From Chromera velia (Eukaryota > Sar > Chromeraceae), in assembly GCA_018398765.1 (NCBI GenBank), contig JAHBMJ010001056.1:1-36106 (forward strand): 36,106 nucleotides of DNA, read 5' to 3'. Below the pieces are notes generated by a model that searched no databases, was not told where the DNA came from, and worked only from the letters and a program-made list of their open reading frames with translations. Below are positions 21,301 through 33,702 of the stretch, piece by piece (position 1 is the first letter of the stretch; every line of letters begins with the position of its first letter). The translations under genes and the position numbers were made by a program.

Positions 21301-22175
21301 TCAGACAACCGTTGCGGCATCCCAGCAGAACTTCTGTCCGGTGTCAAGTTCGTCAAGAGAGGCCATCTGAGCGTCTGAAAGCTCAAAATCAAACACCTGC
21401 ACCACCATACAAACGTCAATCCCCTCAAAGCATCGCCACGTATGCAAACAGGGAAACGAAGACTTCGACGAGTGGGCCGGAGACAGTAAAAAGAGATGTG
21501 GTCTGAAAGCAGGAGCAACAGAGGCGGAGACAGTAAAAAGAGATGTGGTCTGAAAGCAGGAGCAACAGAGGAGAGGTGGGGATGGGGAGACGACGGAGCA
21601 CGCAAATTTCCCATCTCGTGTATGGTCTGCAAGAGTCTATCCTCTCTTTGCCTCTCGATTCCTCCTCTGCCCACCTGGATGTTCGCAGCAATCCTCTCGG
21701 GAGTTTTGCTTCTCGGAATGACCTGCTCAGAGCGCATTGCGCATCAGACATCGAGGCAGGAGACAAAACAAAAAAGGGAGAACTGAACGGGCACATTGTA
21801 AAGATGAGGAAACCCAAAAAGGAAGGACTTTTGCAATGACTAGCGAAAAGAAAGGTAAGACGACAAGCCAGGAATGCGAGCTGTTTCTGCTGGATTCATG
21901 GACACGCTACAAACGCAAGCACGTTGAGAACACTCGCAACAGGAAAGCACGGCCACTCAGCAACTTCAAAAAACAATCAGAGCCACTAAATAAAGGACAA
22001 CTGACCGCAAATTTTCTCTGCAAACCCCAACGAAGCAAGACCTGAGAAAGAGACGGGGCAGGGTAGAAGTGTCCAGGAAATGATCTTGTGCTCAAACGTA
22101 TACACACTGACTGAGTGAAAATATGAAAGAAGGAGGTAGAGCGACACCACACACACACACACACACATACACACA

Positions 22176-22208
<33 letters not shown>

Positions 22209-23957
22209 CCTGGGACCTCTCACTTTCCACCTCACCTGAGCAGCGCTCCTTCCTGTCTCCTCTGCCAGCTGCAGACACGAAAATGCACATCTTCACAGCA
22301 CGCGAAGATGGGACCAAAATTGAACAACGAACCATCTCGTTGCAATTCACATCACTGTCTCCCACCCCCCCTCTCGCTCTCCTGGATGCACACAGTCACC
22401 AACATGAACAACGACGTAACGATTGAGGAGAGAATGGAACACTTCAGCGGAAAACGAAAACAGAAGAAAGAGGTTTTCTGAGAGGCATTCTTGTCCAACA
22501 TAAGGCCAGAGGAAGCTCTGCCACTCACCATGGCAATTCTGAACGGTTAAACACGGTTGACGCCTTCAATTCTCGTCAGCCACACGCCCACACTAATGTT
22601 TGTACGCACACCCACACAGGCACATAGACACATACGGAATCCCCTCACCTTCTGTACCGCTGGGTCTTGCAGAAGTTCCCCTCCTCCTCCCTCTGCACCC
22701 CCGCCAAGGCTTGCATACCTGCGAAGAAAGGAAATTAACACACCGAAGCGTGCCAACCAACGTCCATCCTCTCACACGATCGCGTTTAGTGCAAAATTTC
22801 TGTGTAATTAATTTATTTTGCAAAAGCGACCTTGATCACAACCACAGCACTTTCTTTCGAGTAAGATACATGCTCTCGATCGCTTGTGCTCAACGTCGCA
22901 TCGCCTTCTCTTTTTTTTGTCTTTCCTGAATATCCAATTATTCACCCACTCACTCATTGGCTGAAGCATTGGCTGCCAAAGAGACCCACACAATCCATCA
23001 ACTAACTGACTCACTGACTGACGCCTGAATGGGAATCCCAAGCCTTCGTGCTGCCTCCATTTGGGGTCCCCTGGGTGTCCCCACACTGTACGCACAGAGA
23101 GGGTGGGCCTCTACCTGCATAAATGCATGCATGCAGGCGCACACGAACATCAATAGATCGAGGAGAGACTGGAGGAGAGGATGAACACCGAGAATGGAGA
23201 ATGCACTCAGTCGTCTTGCGAATGGACAGGAACAGCAGAGAGAGAGACTAGGGGAAAAGACTTAAATAGTTTTTGGAACTCTATCTTCGTCAAGCGACCA
23301 ACAAAACCAAGAAACTCAGTCAGACATTCAGGCAGAGAGACTTCCAGGCCGTTTTCGTCTTCCAGGCAAGCAGACAAATCAATGGACAGACGGACCTGGT
23401 TAAGAGCAGGAAGAATCTCTGCTCCATCTTCCATTAGTGTCTCTGCATGGAATCATGCGATAGACAAGGAAGGAAGGAAGGAATCGATTGACAAGCCAGA
23501 ACGACAAACGACGCCTGCCTGCCTAAATGCGCCAAGAAAGCCGACCCAGGAACGGAAAGGAGGAGAAGCGTTCACGCACAAGCGTCTCTTATCCGCTTGT
23601 TCGGCACAGTCATTTTTCTGTCGGGATTGCATTTCTACCTTCTCTCCTCTCTTTCTTTACGTAATGCATTCTCTGAAGCATCCCTACCAGGCTTTCGGCC
23701 TTCTCAGACGTTCGCCCCCGCTCTCTTTCTAATGGGCAAAGAAGTTTCAGAGAAGAGGGAAACAAGAGAGAAAAAAGCCATGCTTGAGAAAAGAAGAAAA
23801 GAGCAAATGGTCATGAGCCAACCAACATACCGATATGATGCGAACAGAAGTTGGAGACTCCAATTGAACGCACCCTTCCCTCACGAACCAGGGTCTCCAT
23901 TGCCTGCATTCAATGCATCTGTCTCTGTCTCTGTCTCTGTCTCTGTCTCTGTCTCTG

Positions 23958-24000
<43 letters not shown>

Positions 24001-26112
24001 GTCTGTCTGTCTGTCAGTCTGTGCGACTTTTTCTTCAGGGTTCGGTATGTGCATAGCACGTCTCAACTGCCATGGCCCGCATACTAGGCGCACAGTACAA
24101 GGTACGTGCCTACTTATTCACGCTCTCTGCCTTACTAACGTGTCTTTTTCTAGAATTTCTAATGTCATCGACTCTGTGTATGTCAACGTCTATCTGAATG
24201 CATGCGAGGATGTGCCTTCATCAAATTCAGCCACTCAGCGGACAACACACTCACATCACAGGGGAAGCACGCAAAGCAACTCTACTCCACTGGATCCCTT
24301 CACGAATCGCCCTGTCAGCACTCAGAAACCCCCATGCAACAATTATAAATCACTGACTCGCCAACTCTCCCGACGAGTCTGTCGATGCACAGGACTCTCA
24401 TGGCGCTTCTGCGACAACAGAGAGAGAAGACATCAAATCGAGAAGAGAACGAGGCAGAAGAGGCAACCGGGGAAAAAGGTGATCCGCAAAGAAAACCAAT
24501 CATACCAGTGAGACCCCTGCCNNNNNNNNNNNNNATACACAGAGGCCCCCCATACACAGAGGCGACCAGACAATCACCGAACAGACAGCAAAGAGAAAAA
24601 AAAGAGCCAATGCACAAGTTCATACGCCAACCCTTGCAACACCAGGCCAATGAAGAAGGTACCTGCATGCATAAGCACAAAGATTGTCCTTATCCTCCCG
24701 TCGCAAAGACCAACACCGCACAACACCATCCTTCAAAATGCTGTGCAGACACACATGCAGTGAGAGAAAAGAGCTGTAGGAAGAACAAATCCGATTTGCA
24801 ATTTGAAAGCAAAGACGTCCCTCCCTTTCAAGATCCCGAGAGAAAACAGAGAGACTCTCTGAAGAAAAGAATGTAATGTCTTTCTTTGAGAAAGAAGAAG
24901 CACTCAACATAAAAGAGAACGCACAGATCCTTGTGAGAGGGGAACAGAAAGACTTACAAATCCAGGGGCGCCTCTCCGTCCCTCCCCCTTTTCAGTTTCT
25001 CCGACGTCCTCCCAAACGCTGCCATCACGCCGTCATAACCCTGCAGTCCGGGGGGAAAGAGACATGGAGAGAAAGGAAGCGAAAGCGAACAACTGGTTGA
25101 AAGCAGACGAAAAATTCCGGGGAAGCAAAATCCGAATGAGTGTCATCATCAAGCAAAAAGTAGTTTTTCTCTTATAGAGGTGACCATACATCCTCAACGA
25201 CGGCTTTGTGAACGGAAACCAAAGCCAAAATCTGACACCCACACCTTCAAAAGGACTGAAGCTGCCTGAAGGAGAAGCTTTTGAAGAAATGCGAACCCTC
25301 CGAGCACGAAGTAGGGATATACCATTTGAAGACGGGCTGCTCAGAAGCGTGATAATGAGCCTGCATCCCGCCGGTAAGATGAAAAGATAAAAAGGGCTCT
25401 CCTCCTTTTTTCTTCACATATTTACACGCCCTGACAGACCATCTCATACGGCGACACCTTGCTTGTGAGAAACACCCGAGGCTCGTCCCCTTTGCCCTCT
25501 CCCGTCTCTTTCAATTTTCCTTCCACAGTCTGACCCCCGCCGCCCACTTGGCACCCCATCCCGCACCCACTTGTCTCCAATCGATCAGAGGCAAGTGCGG
25601 TCTGTTGCTCCAGTTCCCATTGCTGAACAACCTCTCTGCATGCAGACAGGGAGAGATCTGAAGTCAAAGCACGAAGCGGATGACCAACTCGAAGAAATTA
25701 CCGTCTGCTTCAAGACAAGACAGCCGATCGACGGGCCTGACGATCGACTTCCTCATGTTGGCACATGGATTTCTCTGACACGCATCAGTGATTGGAAGAC
25801 GAATCACAAGCGTTCCTTCTTCACATGCACCAACAACTTGTTTATGTTGATTATCTCGCAGACCCACCCGACGACTTCCTCGTTCTTGTAGATCGAGGCC
25901 GTGTCGATGAGTCTATACCCCGTCTCCAGAGCGACTCGGACTGCCGCCCTGGCGTCCTCCTCCTTCAGCCGCCAGGTGCCAAACCCGACAGAGGGCATGC
26001 GCACGCCATTGGATAAGCGAACAAACTGGAAGCCTTCACAATCCATTGATAAGCAGAAAGCCGACAGGGAGAGAGTCAAGATTGACCCGAAAACGCGTGG
26101 CGAGACGGTCAT
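21301..26112 (-). CDS. Aldo/keto reductase with hydrophobic leader (13 exons)
   Basis: Exons: 26112-25868, 25635-25440, 25040-24958, 24662-24632, 24408-24358, 23903-23831, 23442-23396, 23114-23023, 22718-22649, 22268-22236, 22041-22006, 21722-21675 and 21396-21301 (TGA). All phases agree and give 366 residues. The family is clear: GFGTWRL, GYRLIDTASIYKNE (Asp70, Tyr75), TSKVSPYEM (Lys141), LLHWPG (His179), GVSNF (217-221), AEETGRSAAQ and VIPRSKTPERIA. The Asp/Tyr/Lys/His tetrad is complete, so NAD(P)H-dependent carbonyl reduction is expected. Odd points are a hydrophobic N-terminus (residues 6-22, possible signal or targeting sequence), an extra segment of about 40 Gly/Glu-rich residues before the Lys motif, and an atypical stretch after VEAHP. 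A 13-N gap lies in the fourth intron. It is divergent from MFAP1. Confidence 0.93.
21480..21571. repeat. 47-bp tandem duplication in an intron
   Basis: Two copies of a 47-bp unit beginning GAGACAGTAAAAAGAGATG start at 21480 and 21527 and are identical over about 45 bp. They lie in the last intron of the aldo/keto reductase gene. Confidence 0.9.
22147..22206. repeat. (AC)n microsatellite
   Basis: About 28 AC units with small interruptions. They read as (GT)n on the coding strand, inside the tenth intron of the aldo/keto reductase gene, close to its donor. Confidence 0.9.
23920..24020. repeat. (TCTG)n/(CT)n microsatellite
   Basis: CTCTGT, CT and CTGT repeats lie just upstream (on the coding strand) of the GVSNF-encoding exon of the aldo/keto reductase. 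On that strand the tract is purine-rich, so it is not a normal polypyrimidine tract; the acceptor GAATGCAG lies between it and the exon. Confidence 0.9.
24522..24534. other. Assembly gap (13 N)
   Basis: Thirteen unknown bases lie within the fourth intron of the aldo/keto reductase gene; the flanking GAGGC/CATACACAGAGG repeats may explain the gap. Further single or double N positions lie in homopolymers at 12968-12969 (poly-G) and 29333 (poly-C). Confidence 0.95.
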
Positions 26113-26890
26113 GCAAGTCTCGATCGCCAGTGCGCAAGCAACACGTGTAGACGGGAGGAAAAGTGCGCGTGGAAGGACATCTGCGAGACAAAAACCTGAT
26201 CAAAACATCAAAAACAGAACCAATGTGTGCCGATGAGGAAGTCGAAAATCGAAGATGTTACAGGACCTAATACAGGTCGAGCAGCATAATTTTCAGAGAG
26301 AACTTCAGATCAAGAAAAGGATGGCGCGTCTCCTGCCGTCTCCGTCTCCGAAAGAGCGGAATGCGCGCGCGCGTGCATGGCCGGGTGATTCGTACGTTTG
26401 ACAATTGAGAGGGCAACACAATTCACGTGTACGGGCGCGTACCATCGCGTACCTGCCGTCTCTAACCGGAGGAATTCTTCAGATTCGACCATGATTCGAC
26501 CAGCATCGTGCAGAGTCATGATCAGACATGCATCAGACACAATTAAACCAGTGACCACAGTGCATCGATCAACCCTGAATGGAATGGATGATCGATGGAT
26601 GTCCGAACGGACCCGGAAGTATTGATTGCTTTCTCTGACATTGGAGTGGTGAGACGTTTTTCTGAGTTACTTATATAAGTCGGTACTCAGTCTCGTCCCC
26701 TTCTTTCGTGCAGCTCTCAGCAGAGTCACTGAGGTGGTTCCGCCTGTGTGCAGGCAGAAGCAGCACTTTGTGAGACTGGCGGACACGGGTGTGCAAAGGG
26801 AGACTCGGGTTTTCAATCACCGGAAAGAGTGGCACTCGGTGGTGGAAAGACGAAGACCGCGAAGCAGTGCGCTTTTCGGAAAGGAACACG
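26113..26890. other. Divergent intergenic region
   Basis: This is the shared upstream region of the aldo/keto reductase and MFAP1 genes, about 780 bp between start codons. It holds a GCGCGCGCGTGCATGG stretch (about 26364) and single TGCATC/GCATCG motifs. The open frame leading into MFAP1 begins at ATG 26789, so the MFAP1 5' end could lie further upstream than chosen here. Confidence 0.4.
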
Positions 26891-29026
26891 ATGACGGACC
26901 CACTCGCAAACCTCTTTTCGAACATCACCACATCGGATGCGCCCGTCTTGGCGCTACCGAAAAAGAGGCAGGAGCCCAAAAAGTTTCGGTACTGGCCTGG
27001 AAGGGTCCGTCCGTCTGGCTAATTTTCTACTGGCTCTTCTAATACTTGTTCAGTTGCTCCATGTCTGCCCCTCTTGCTTCTCGCAGGCTCAGCCATTCAT
27101 CTGAAAGACTTTTTGGTACCCTTTCCTTTTCTTTCAGTCCGCATATTAACTTTCGCCTTTCATCTTCTTGTTTCCTTCCGCTCGATCTGTCGTGATGTGT
27201 GATATTCGCTTCAGTGCAGCGCTTTCTCTTCTTGGTATTCTTCGCCCCCCTCGTAGCTTCTGTGCCGGAGTGAAAGAAATACTGACTTGAGTTTGACTGT
27301 TGGAATCGATCTCTCTTTCGATCTCTTCCGCTGCTCTTTCTGTCGCCCAGATTTTCCCGCTCTCGATCTTGGGTCTCTCATTTCGCATTGTTTCATTTCT
27401 TTTTTCTTCAATGACGTTCTATTCTGTCTTTTCCCTCTGCAGGCGCCTCAATGGGCCGAGGGAAGAGGGGTCGAGGAGGAGGAAGAGGAGTCGGATGATG
27501 CGGAGGAAATCCAGAAGGCAGACCAGAAACAGATCATGGCAGACAGAAGAATGCAGAGACTGCAAGCAATCAAAAAAGGTGTGTAAGGCAGGGAAGGGGG
27601 GAGGAAGTGCGTCCTTTTTGGTATGAATTTTGCTTGCGTGTTAGGACATGCGGCCTTCACTGCCAATTGCTCTGCTTCACTGACACTCTGCATTCATCTC
27701 TTCTTTTCGCGCGTGTCTGTGAGTCCTTTTGTTTCTCTTCCAGAGAAATGCATCAAGACCAGCTTCCGATTCTTCTTCAACCTGTTTTGTTTCCTCTTCC
27801 TTTCATTTGTGTTGATTGCCTCAGATGAAGAAGAAGCGAAGTTCGATGGCACGAAGGTGCACGACGTCGACGGAGACAGCCGGCCCGTCGTTGTGGAGAG
27901 ACGGCACGTTGTTGAAGGCGTCGTCGAATCTGGAGGGGGGGGCAGGGGGAGGGAGAGGGTGAATCAAAGGCTTTCGGTAAAAAGAGAGGACAGAGAGGGG
28001 GGAGACGGGGAGATGGATGTCGACGAGGAGAGTGACGATGAAGCGATTGGCGTTGTGAGAAGGGGAGGAAGAAATGGAACTGCAGCAGCTGCGGCTGCTT
28101 CTTCGAGTAGCCGAGCAGGGCCGATGGATGTGGATGAAGATGATGACGAGGATGCCGTGGAAAGAAAAAGGCAGAGGCTCCGGCAGGAAGCATTGATGGT
28201 CGGTCAGACAGAAGCAGGCAGACGACTTTTGTTCTTCAGGAAATCATACACACAGAGGAGGCGCGTAGGAAGGAGGAAGGCTCAGATGTTTAACTGGAAC
28301 GAATGAATTTCGTGTTATGAACAGAAATTAATTCTCTTGCACGTGCGCAGATAAAATTGATACGAGTCGTCCGGATGACTCTTCACATCAATGTGTTGTG
28401 AACATGCCGTGTCCTCGTTTCTGCCTTCTTTTGTTTCTGTTCTGCTCTTAATCGATCCGGTGATTCTTTCCACTGACGTTGTTCACCTTCCATCTCTTTG
28501 CTGTCTCGCCTCTCTTCTTCTTCCGGTGCAGAAGCGAGAAGAAGAGGAGGAGCGATTGGCTCGGATGCAAGAAGAGGTGAGTGGATGTTGTTTCTTCCTA
28601 TGCCTTTCTGAGGGGTAACAGGGAAGCGTTCTGGAAAGAAGGTTCTTTTCGTGTTTGGCTCCAGAGCTGCACGGCTGTGTGCGTCATGCAGCCGGTCCGT
28701 TCCTCCGTCACTGTGAATTTTCTTTCTGCATGCGTGTGCAGGTTGGCCTGTCGTTTGGTCTCTCGCTTTCCTTTTTTCCACTGCGGGCGGACCTGTCTGG
28801 TCTTTCTGTCTTGGCCACAAGCATCGATAAGAGAAAACATTTCTCTTATTCTCTAAACTTTCTTTCTCATGAAACCATGCAATGAGAGAGAGCGTGCAGC
28901 TTCTGGAGTCGGAGGAGGAGTCAGAGGAGTCGGAAGAGTCTGGGGACGAGTGGGCGACTGAGAAGAGGGCGAAGCCGGTCCGTCTGCGTGGGGGTGAGGG
29001 ACAGGAAAATTGTGAAAGAAACATTC

Positions 29027-29065
<39 letters not shown>

Positions 29066-31432
29066 CGTGTGTGTTTCTTTTCCACCCTGCCGAGGTTTCC
29101 TCTCTTTTTGCTTTTGCCTGACCTTCCATAGTCCCGTCGCCTTCGCAGCTTTCATCTCTCTGGAGGCGCAGGACAATTTGACAAGTGCATCAAATTCTTC
29201 CCTCTTTTGCAATTTCCCCCCTTCTTGCGTCCTCTGTCTCTCTCTTGCAGCTTTTTGTTCCGAGGCATCGAAGAGAGACGATCAAGGAGAGAGAGGCTGC
29301 TGAGGTGAGCGGTCTCCTTTCCCCCCCCCCCCNCCCCCCCCTCTCTCTTTCTACTGATGCACAATTCCAGATCTCCGTAGTTGTTTTTGTTTGATTTATT
29401 GAGGGGAATGGGGTAGGTTTTTTTGCCTTGAGGCTTATCACGGCTGGTGCTTTTGCGCTTTGGTTTCTTTTTTTCTCCACAATCCCTCCGCCGAACTACT
29501 CTGATGCCCCCTTTACGAGTCTCTGTATGTTGCCCTCGTTTCTACCCCTGCAGGCTGAAGAAGCCGAACGGGAGCGGCAGAAGAAGGCAGAGGTCTGTTG
29601 GACGTTTGGGAACTTGGGAAGGGAAAGGGGATAGCAAGAAGGGGGAAATGAGCCTCTTTCTGGTTCAAAAACGAATGGAACGACAAAGAAGAGGAAGAGG
29701 ACAGGGTGAAACGAAAAATACTTGAAGATTTGTGCGAGAGTTCTGTCTCGCAAACTCTCCGGCTGGTTGATTGATCACATCGGTTTCCTGTGCATCGTCT
29801 TCAGAAAGGACGAAGTTATTGGTGCTGCAGTATGTCGCGCCATGTGTACGTCTTGTTGTCCTCATCCGTCGCTTCTTTCCGTAGACTGTTCGTTTGTCTC
29901 CCTGCATGGCTGACGGGTTTGTCTGCAAAACCTGTATGTGTGTGTGTGTGTGTGTGTGCAGAAACACAAGCGGAAGAGGGAAACACAGATGCAAGTTGCA
30001 GAGAAGGTCAGGGGATTATTCTTCAGCCTTGCTTCGTGTCGGAAACTTCCAAGTGTCTTTTGACGATCGATCTGTACAGTGATATGTTTGTTTTTGGGTA
30101 CTGCACAGAATGCATCAACGAACCAAAGCAAAAACACAGTGGATCTGGGTATTTCTCTTCAAATAGAAAATCTTGTTGGCTCCTGAGGTCTTGTCATTTT
30201 TCGGCTTTCTCAGTTCAGAATGAAGGAGAAGGGAGCTCGCCTGCATTCCTCCGTCGTCATGGTCTCCTGCGTTCCTCGTGTCGGGAGGCGGGCCAACTGC
30301 CACCGCGAAGGCAATACTCCCAAATTCCATTGGAAAGACACGGTCTCTCTCGCCTGACTGACTGAGTGCAGATGCGGCAAGAGGAGGAAGAAGCGGCTGC
30401 TGCAGGGAAGCACTTCGGGGCAGATGACAGTGACACGGAAATGCCCGACGACACAGACCAGAATAATGCAGAGGAGGTCAGTGAGTGAGAGAGTGAGTGA
30501 GTCACTTACAGGAGGGAAGGGTGCCTTTCGTTCCGTTTTCATCCATTCAGCCATTTGATTCAATTGGAGAACGGAAAAAAGAAGGGAGCCAGCAGGAAGA
30601 ATGTCTGCTTTCTGCAAGTCGTTCAAATTTAGTTTCTTCATTTATTTCCCCCTCTGTTTCCATTATCTTTTCTTTCGTTTTTGGTGTTTCTGCCGGCTTC
30701 AATGAATGCTAAACTGAACGAAAACAAATTGACGAATTCGTGCAGTACGAAATGTGGAAACTCCGCGAGTTGAAGCGCATCAAGAGGGACAGGGAAGAAC
30801 GAGAGGCGAGGGGAAAATTTGTCAGTCTCTCTTTTTCTTTCTTTTTTTTTGTTCCTGTTTCTCTTATTGTTTTCTCCTTTCTCTGTGCTGTTTTTTCGGA
30901 GAGGGTGCTGAAGAGGAGACCCGAAAGGTCAAAATAAACGGAATAAGAGGCAGGCGGTTGGAAGAAAGAGACCCAGACGTGGAATGAGAAGTCGCCTGTT
31001 TTCTGCGCATCCATCTGTCTTCTTGCGGTTTTTTTTTGTCTTCCCTTTGGTGATTGTTTGTGCTCAAACACCCATCTAGGCCCATCCTCTTTTGTTGATT
31101 CGTGCATCATGTGGCCTTCCCTTCCTTCCACGGTCAGCTTCCTTCCCGCTTCTAGCTCGGCATGAGCCTGCATGATCCCCTCATGGATGCATGTGTGCGT
31201 GCAGACCGCCGAGATTGAGAGGAGACGGCGCATGACTGACACGGAGAGGCAGAAGGACGACGAGATACTGGACAGATACGCCCCGAAGGCAGAGAAGAGG
31301 AGCGGGAAGTTTGAGTTCATGCAGAAGTACTACCACAAGGTTGGGTCGTTCGTGCTCTTTGTTTTATGTTGAACTGCTGCACTTGTGCGAAGGAGGTCAT
31401 GGGCGCTGTACAGGATGAATTGACGGAAGGGA

Positions 31433-31470
<38 letters not shown>

Positions 31471-32867
31471 TGGATACCTCTGTACTGGAAGGGAGAAAGG
31501 CTCGCGTGTGAATATTCATGTGTGCGTTCGATTCTGTGAAGAATGAGAAGTAAAAAAGGCAACAGAAGTGGCGGTTTTGCGCACGCTCCATGTCCCCGTT
31601 GGCCTGTGTGTGGATGTGCGCGTCTGCTTGTGAGTGATTTGGTTCAGTCAAGGAATGAGAAGAGAAACATGAAAAGTAAGCGTTTGCCTCTCTGTTCATC
31701 CACCTGCCTGCCTACCTGCAGGGTGCCTTCTTCCAAGACAAGGGCCAGACAGGAGAGGAGTCCATCTACAACAGAGACTTCCAGCTTGCCACAGCGTGCG
31801 TCAACGAGGAGCGGGAGAAGGGAAGGATGGAAGGAGGGATGGGAATTTGTGTGCAGGGGAGAAAGTCTTTTTGTATCTTTTTTTCACCTCCGTCTGTTTC
31901 TCTTCGCCCCTTTCTCTTCAGCCCTCTATTTTCTCTCGCTACGTGCTTACACAAAAATGCGTATGTCTAAAAATACTCTTTGTGCATGCACGTGTGTGTG
32001 CCCTTGCAGTGAGGACAAATCCAATAAGGAGGCCCTGCCGAAGCCGATGCACGTGAGAAGAGGTCAGTTAATCGGGCAGGCAGGCAGACTGAGAGTAAGG
32101 CTCTCTTCTTCAGGCTTTTCTGATCCGTTCTCTGGCAGCAAGTGAAAGAGGCAAAAGGCGGTGATGAGTTGATTGTTTGATGAGGATGGGGAAGATCATC
32201 GGACCCGGTTGGATGAAGTGTGAGGGAAAGAGTGCGAAGCAAAGCCAAATGGGAGTGTGAAGTCGAAAATCGTGTTGGTTTTGTCTTGTTTTTTCCTTTT
32301 TTTCGGTCGATCGTGTTGGGTGCACTTTGTTTTCCGTGCTGCCTGATGCCATCTCCTCTTCGTTCAACTGTTCTCTCTCTGTGTGTTTGGGAGGAAGAGC
32401 GTCTTTCTGAGTTCAAGTTATTGAGTTTGCATGTTTGCATGTGTTCGCAGGACAATTCGGAAAGGCTGGTCAAACGAAGTGGACGCATCTGACTGACAAC
32501 GACACAACGATGATGGTGACAGGCGTCGAGAGAGACAGCTCACTGCTCAGCAAGGTCCAGGCAAAAATGGCAGGTCGGTCGGTTGGTGCGAGGAGCTCGC
32601 GCCGAGGCGGAAAAGACCGTTCTTGTTTTTGCATCCTTTTGCGTGGTCCATTGATTTTTGCGGGTGAAAGTGTAGCAGAGTGGAGAACTTTCTCGTGTTT
32701 CTGTGAACGGATTTTCGGAGGTTATTCCTGAATGAGATAAATTATCTGAAAAGGAAGTCCGTGTTCTTTTCTTCCGCCTCGGTCCTTATCATGTTCTCTC
32801 CACTCCTCTCTTCTTTGCAGCCGTCAAGGGGGCAGGCAGTCTTGCAAGACCGTCTCGGAAGAAGTGA
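26891..32867 (+). CDS. MFAP1: Spliceosomal protein MFAP1 homologue (15 exons)
   Basis: Exons: 26891-27004, 27443-27578, 27825-28198, 28532-28576, 28900-28977, 29251-29304, 29554-29592, 29962-30006, 30372-30476, 30746-30820, 31205-31339, 31722-31795, 32010-32062, 32451-32573 and 32821-32867 (TGA). All phases agree; 498 residues. MFAP1 (microfibrillar-associated protein 1) is a nuclear component of the spliceosomal B complex that works with Prp38. Diagnostic parts are FRYWPGRAPQWAEG (about 32-45), LFVPRHRRETIKEREAAE (250-267), YEMWKLRELKRIKRDREERE (331-350), KFEFMQKYYHKGAFFQDKG (388-408), YNRDFQLAT, KEALPKPMHVRRGQFGKAG and TKWTHLTDNDTT. The middle (about 84-249) is acidic and low-complexity with an Ala/Ser run. 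After the conserved core there is a 40-residue tail ending in a basic PSRKK. The start at 26891 is preferred; ATG 26789 would add 34 residues. Confidence 0.95.
29029..29068. repeat. (GT)n microsatellite in MFAP1 intron
   Basis: About 18 GT units lie in the MFAP1 intron between exons ending 28977 and starting 29251. Confidence 0.9.
29936..29958. repeat. (TG)n tract at an MFAP1 acceptor
   Basis: About 11 TG units end in TGTGCAG directly before the exon at 29962, in place of a normal polypyrimidine tract. Confidence 0.85.
31435..31468. repeat. (GT)n microsatellite in MFAP1 intron
   Basis: About 16 GT units lie in the intron after the exon ending 31339. Confidence 0.9.
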
Positions 32868-33046
32868 CTGAAAGAACAAGAACATTTGTTCTACTCAGAT
32901 CGAAACCGCTATGAGATAGAATTTCAATACAAGTTGTTTTTCCATTAAAACAAACTCATTAAAAGTTGGAGTATACAATTTACAGTATTAAAAAAATCAA
33001 ACAACTAATATTTCAATTGATTCTCAAAAGGTTTTATACTATAGGC

Positions 33047-33150
33047 GTAAAGTTACAGAGATTCACGCCAGAAATAACGGCGGCGATGGCTTCATAGTGC
33101 CCCGACGACAGCCGCTTTCCCAGGCCACATAAACTTTGACTTTCCGGGGC
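33047..33150. repeat. Diverged direct repeat, copy 1
   Basis: This begins GTAAAGTTACAGAGATTCAC and ends at TGACTTTCCGGGG. It matches 33587-33702 with scattered substitutions and a 12-bp insertion in the second copy (a local duplication of GCTTCATA). The function is unknown and no open frame is conserved between copies. Confidence 0.8.
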
Positions 33151-33586
33151 CTCTTTGTGTCCTTCTTGCCTGTATGTTGTCGCATTCGAACGACATATAA
33201 TCTTTCTGTCTTGACTGTGCGAAAGCCTGCTTCAGTCAGACACCGTCCCCTCCTACCTAATTCATCGTTGGACGTATGCGTGTATCACGATCACTCTTTT
33301 TCTGTCGGAAATTCAATGAATTTGCATTTGATCGGGTGACATGGTTTTCTGACGTATGCTGCGTGTCGCGATCTCTTTTCTCTCCGTCGTCCCACAGTTT
33401 TCGTTTCTTTCTTGTGCATGCACTTTCTTCTTCCTGTCGATTGTGCGCGTGCTACCGCTGTAGAGAGAGAAATCCATGTAAAGCTATAAGCTCTTCTCCT
33501 AGCTCTTTGACTGCTTCCTTCTCTGGTAGTTCAGTGCGAGACTCAGTACGCTATGGTACACTACCACTGTAGAGAGGGAAATCCCC

Positions 33587-33702
33587 GTAAAGCGACAGAG
33601 ATTCACGCCAGAAATAATGACGGCGATGGCTTCATACTAGGCTTCATAGTGCTCTGACGACAGCCGCTTTCCTGGGCCGTATGAACTTTGACTTTCTGGG
33701 GC
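33587..33702. repeat. Diverged direct repeat, copy 2
   Basis: This is the partner of 33047-33150, 540 bp downstream. The bases just before it (TGTAGAGAGGGAAATC, about 33568) also match a third short copy at about 33459 (TGTAGAGAGAGAAATC), so the repeat family extends beyond the main pair. Confidence 0.8.

Noticed and set aside
28383-29129. 248-codon minus-strand frame over MFAP1 introns and exons
   Set aside because: It is antisense to several conserved MFAP1 exons and includes a His/Thr run from the (GT)n microsatellite.
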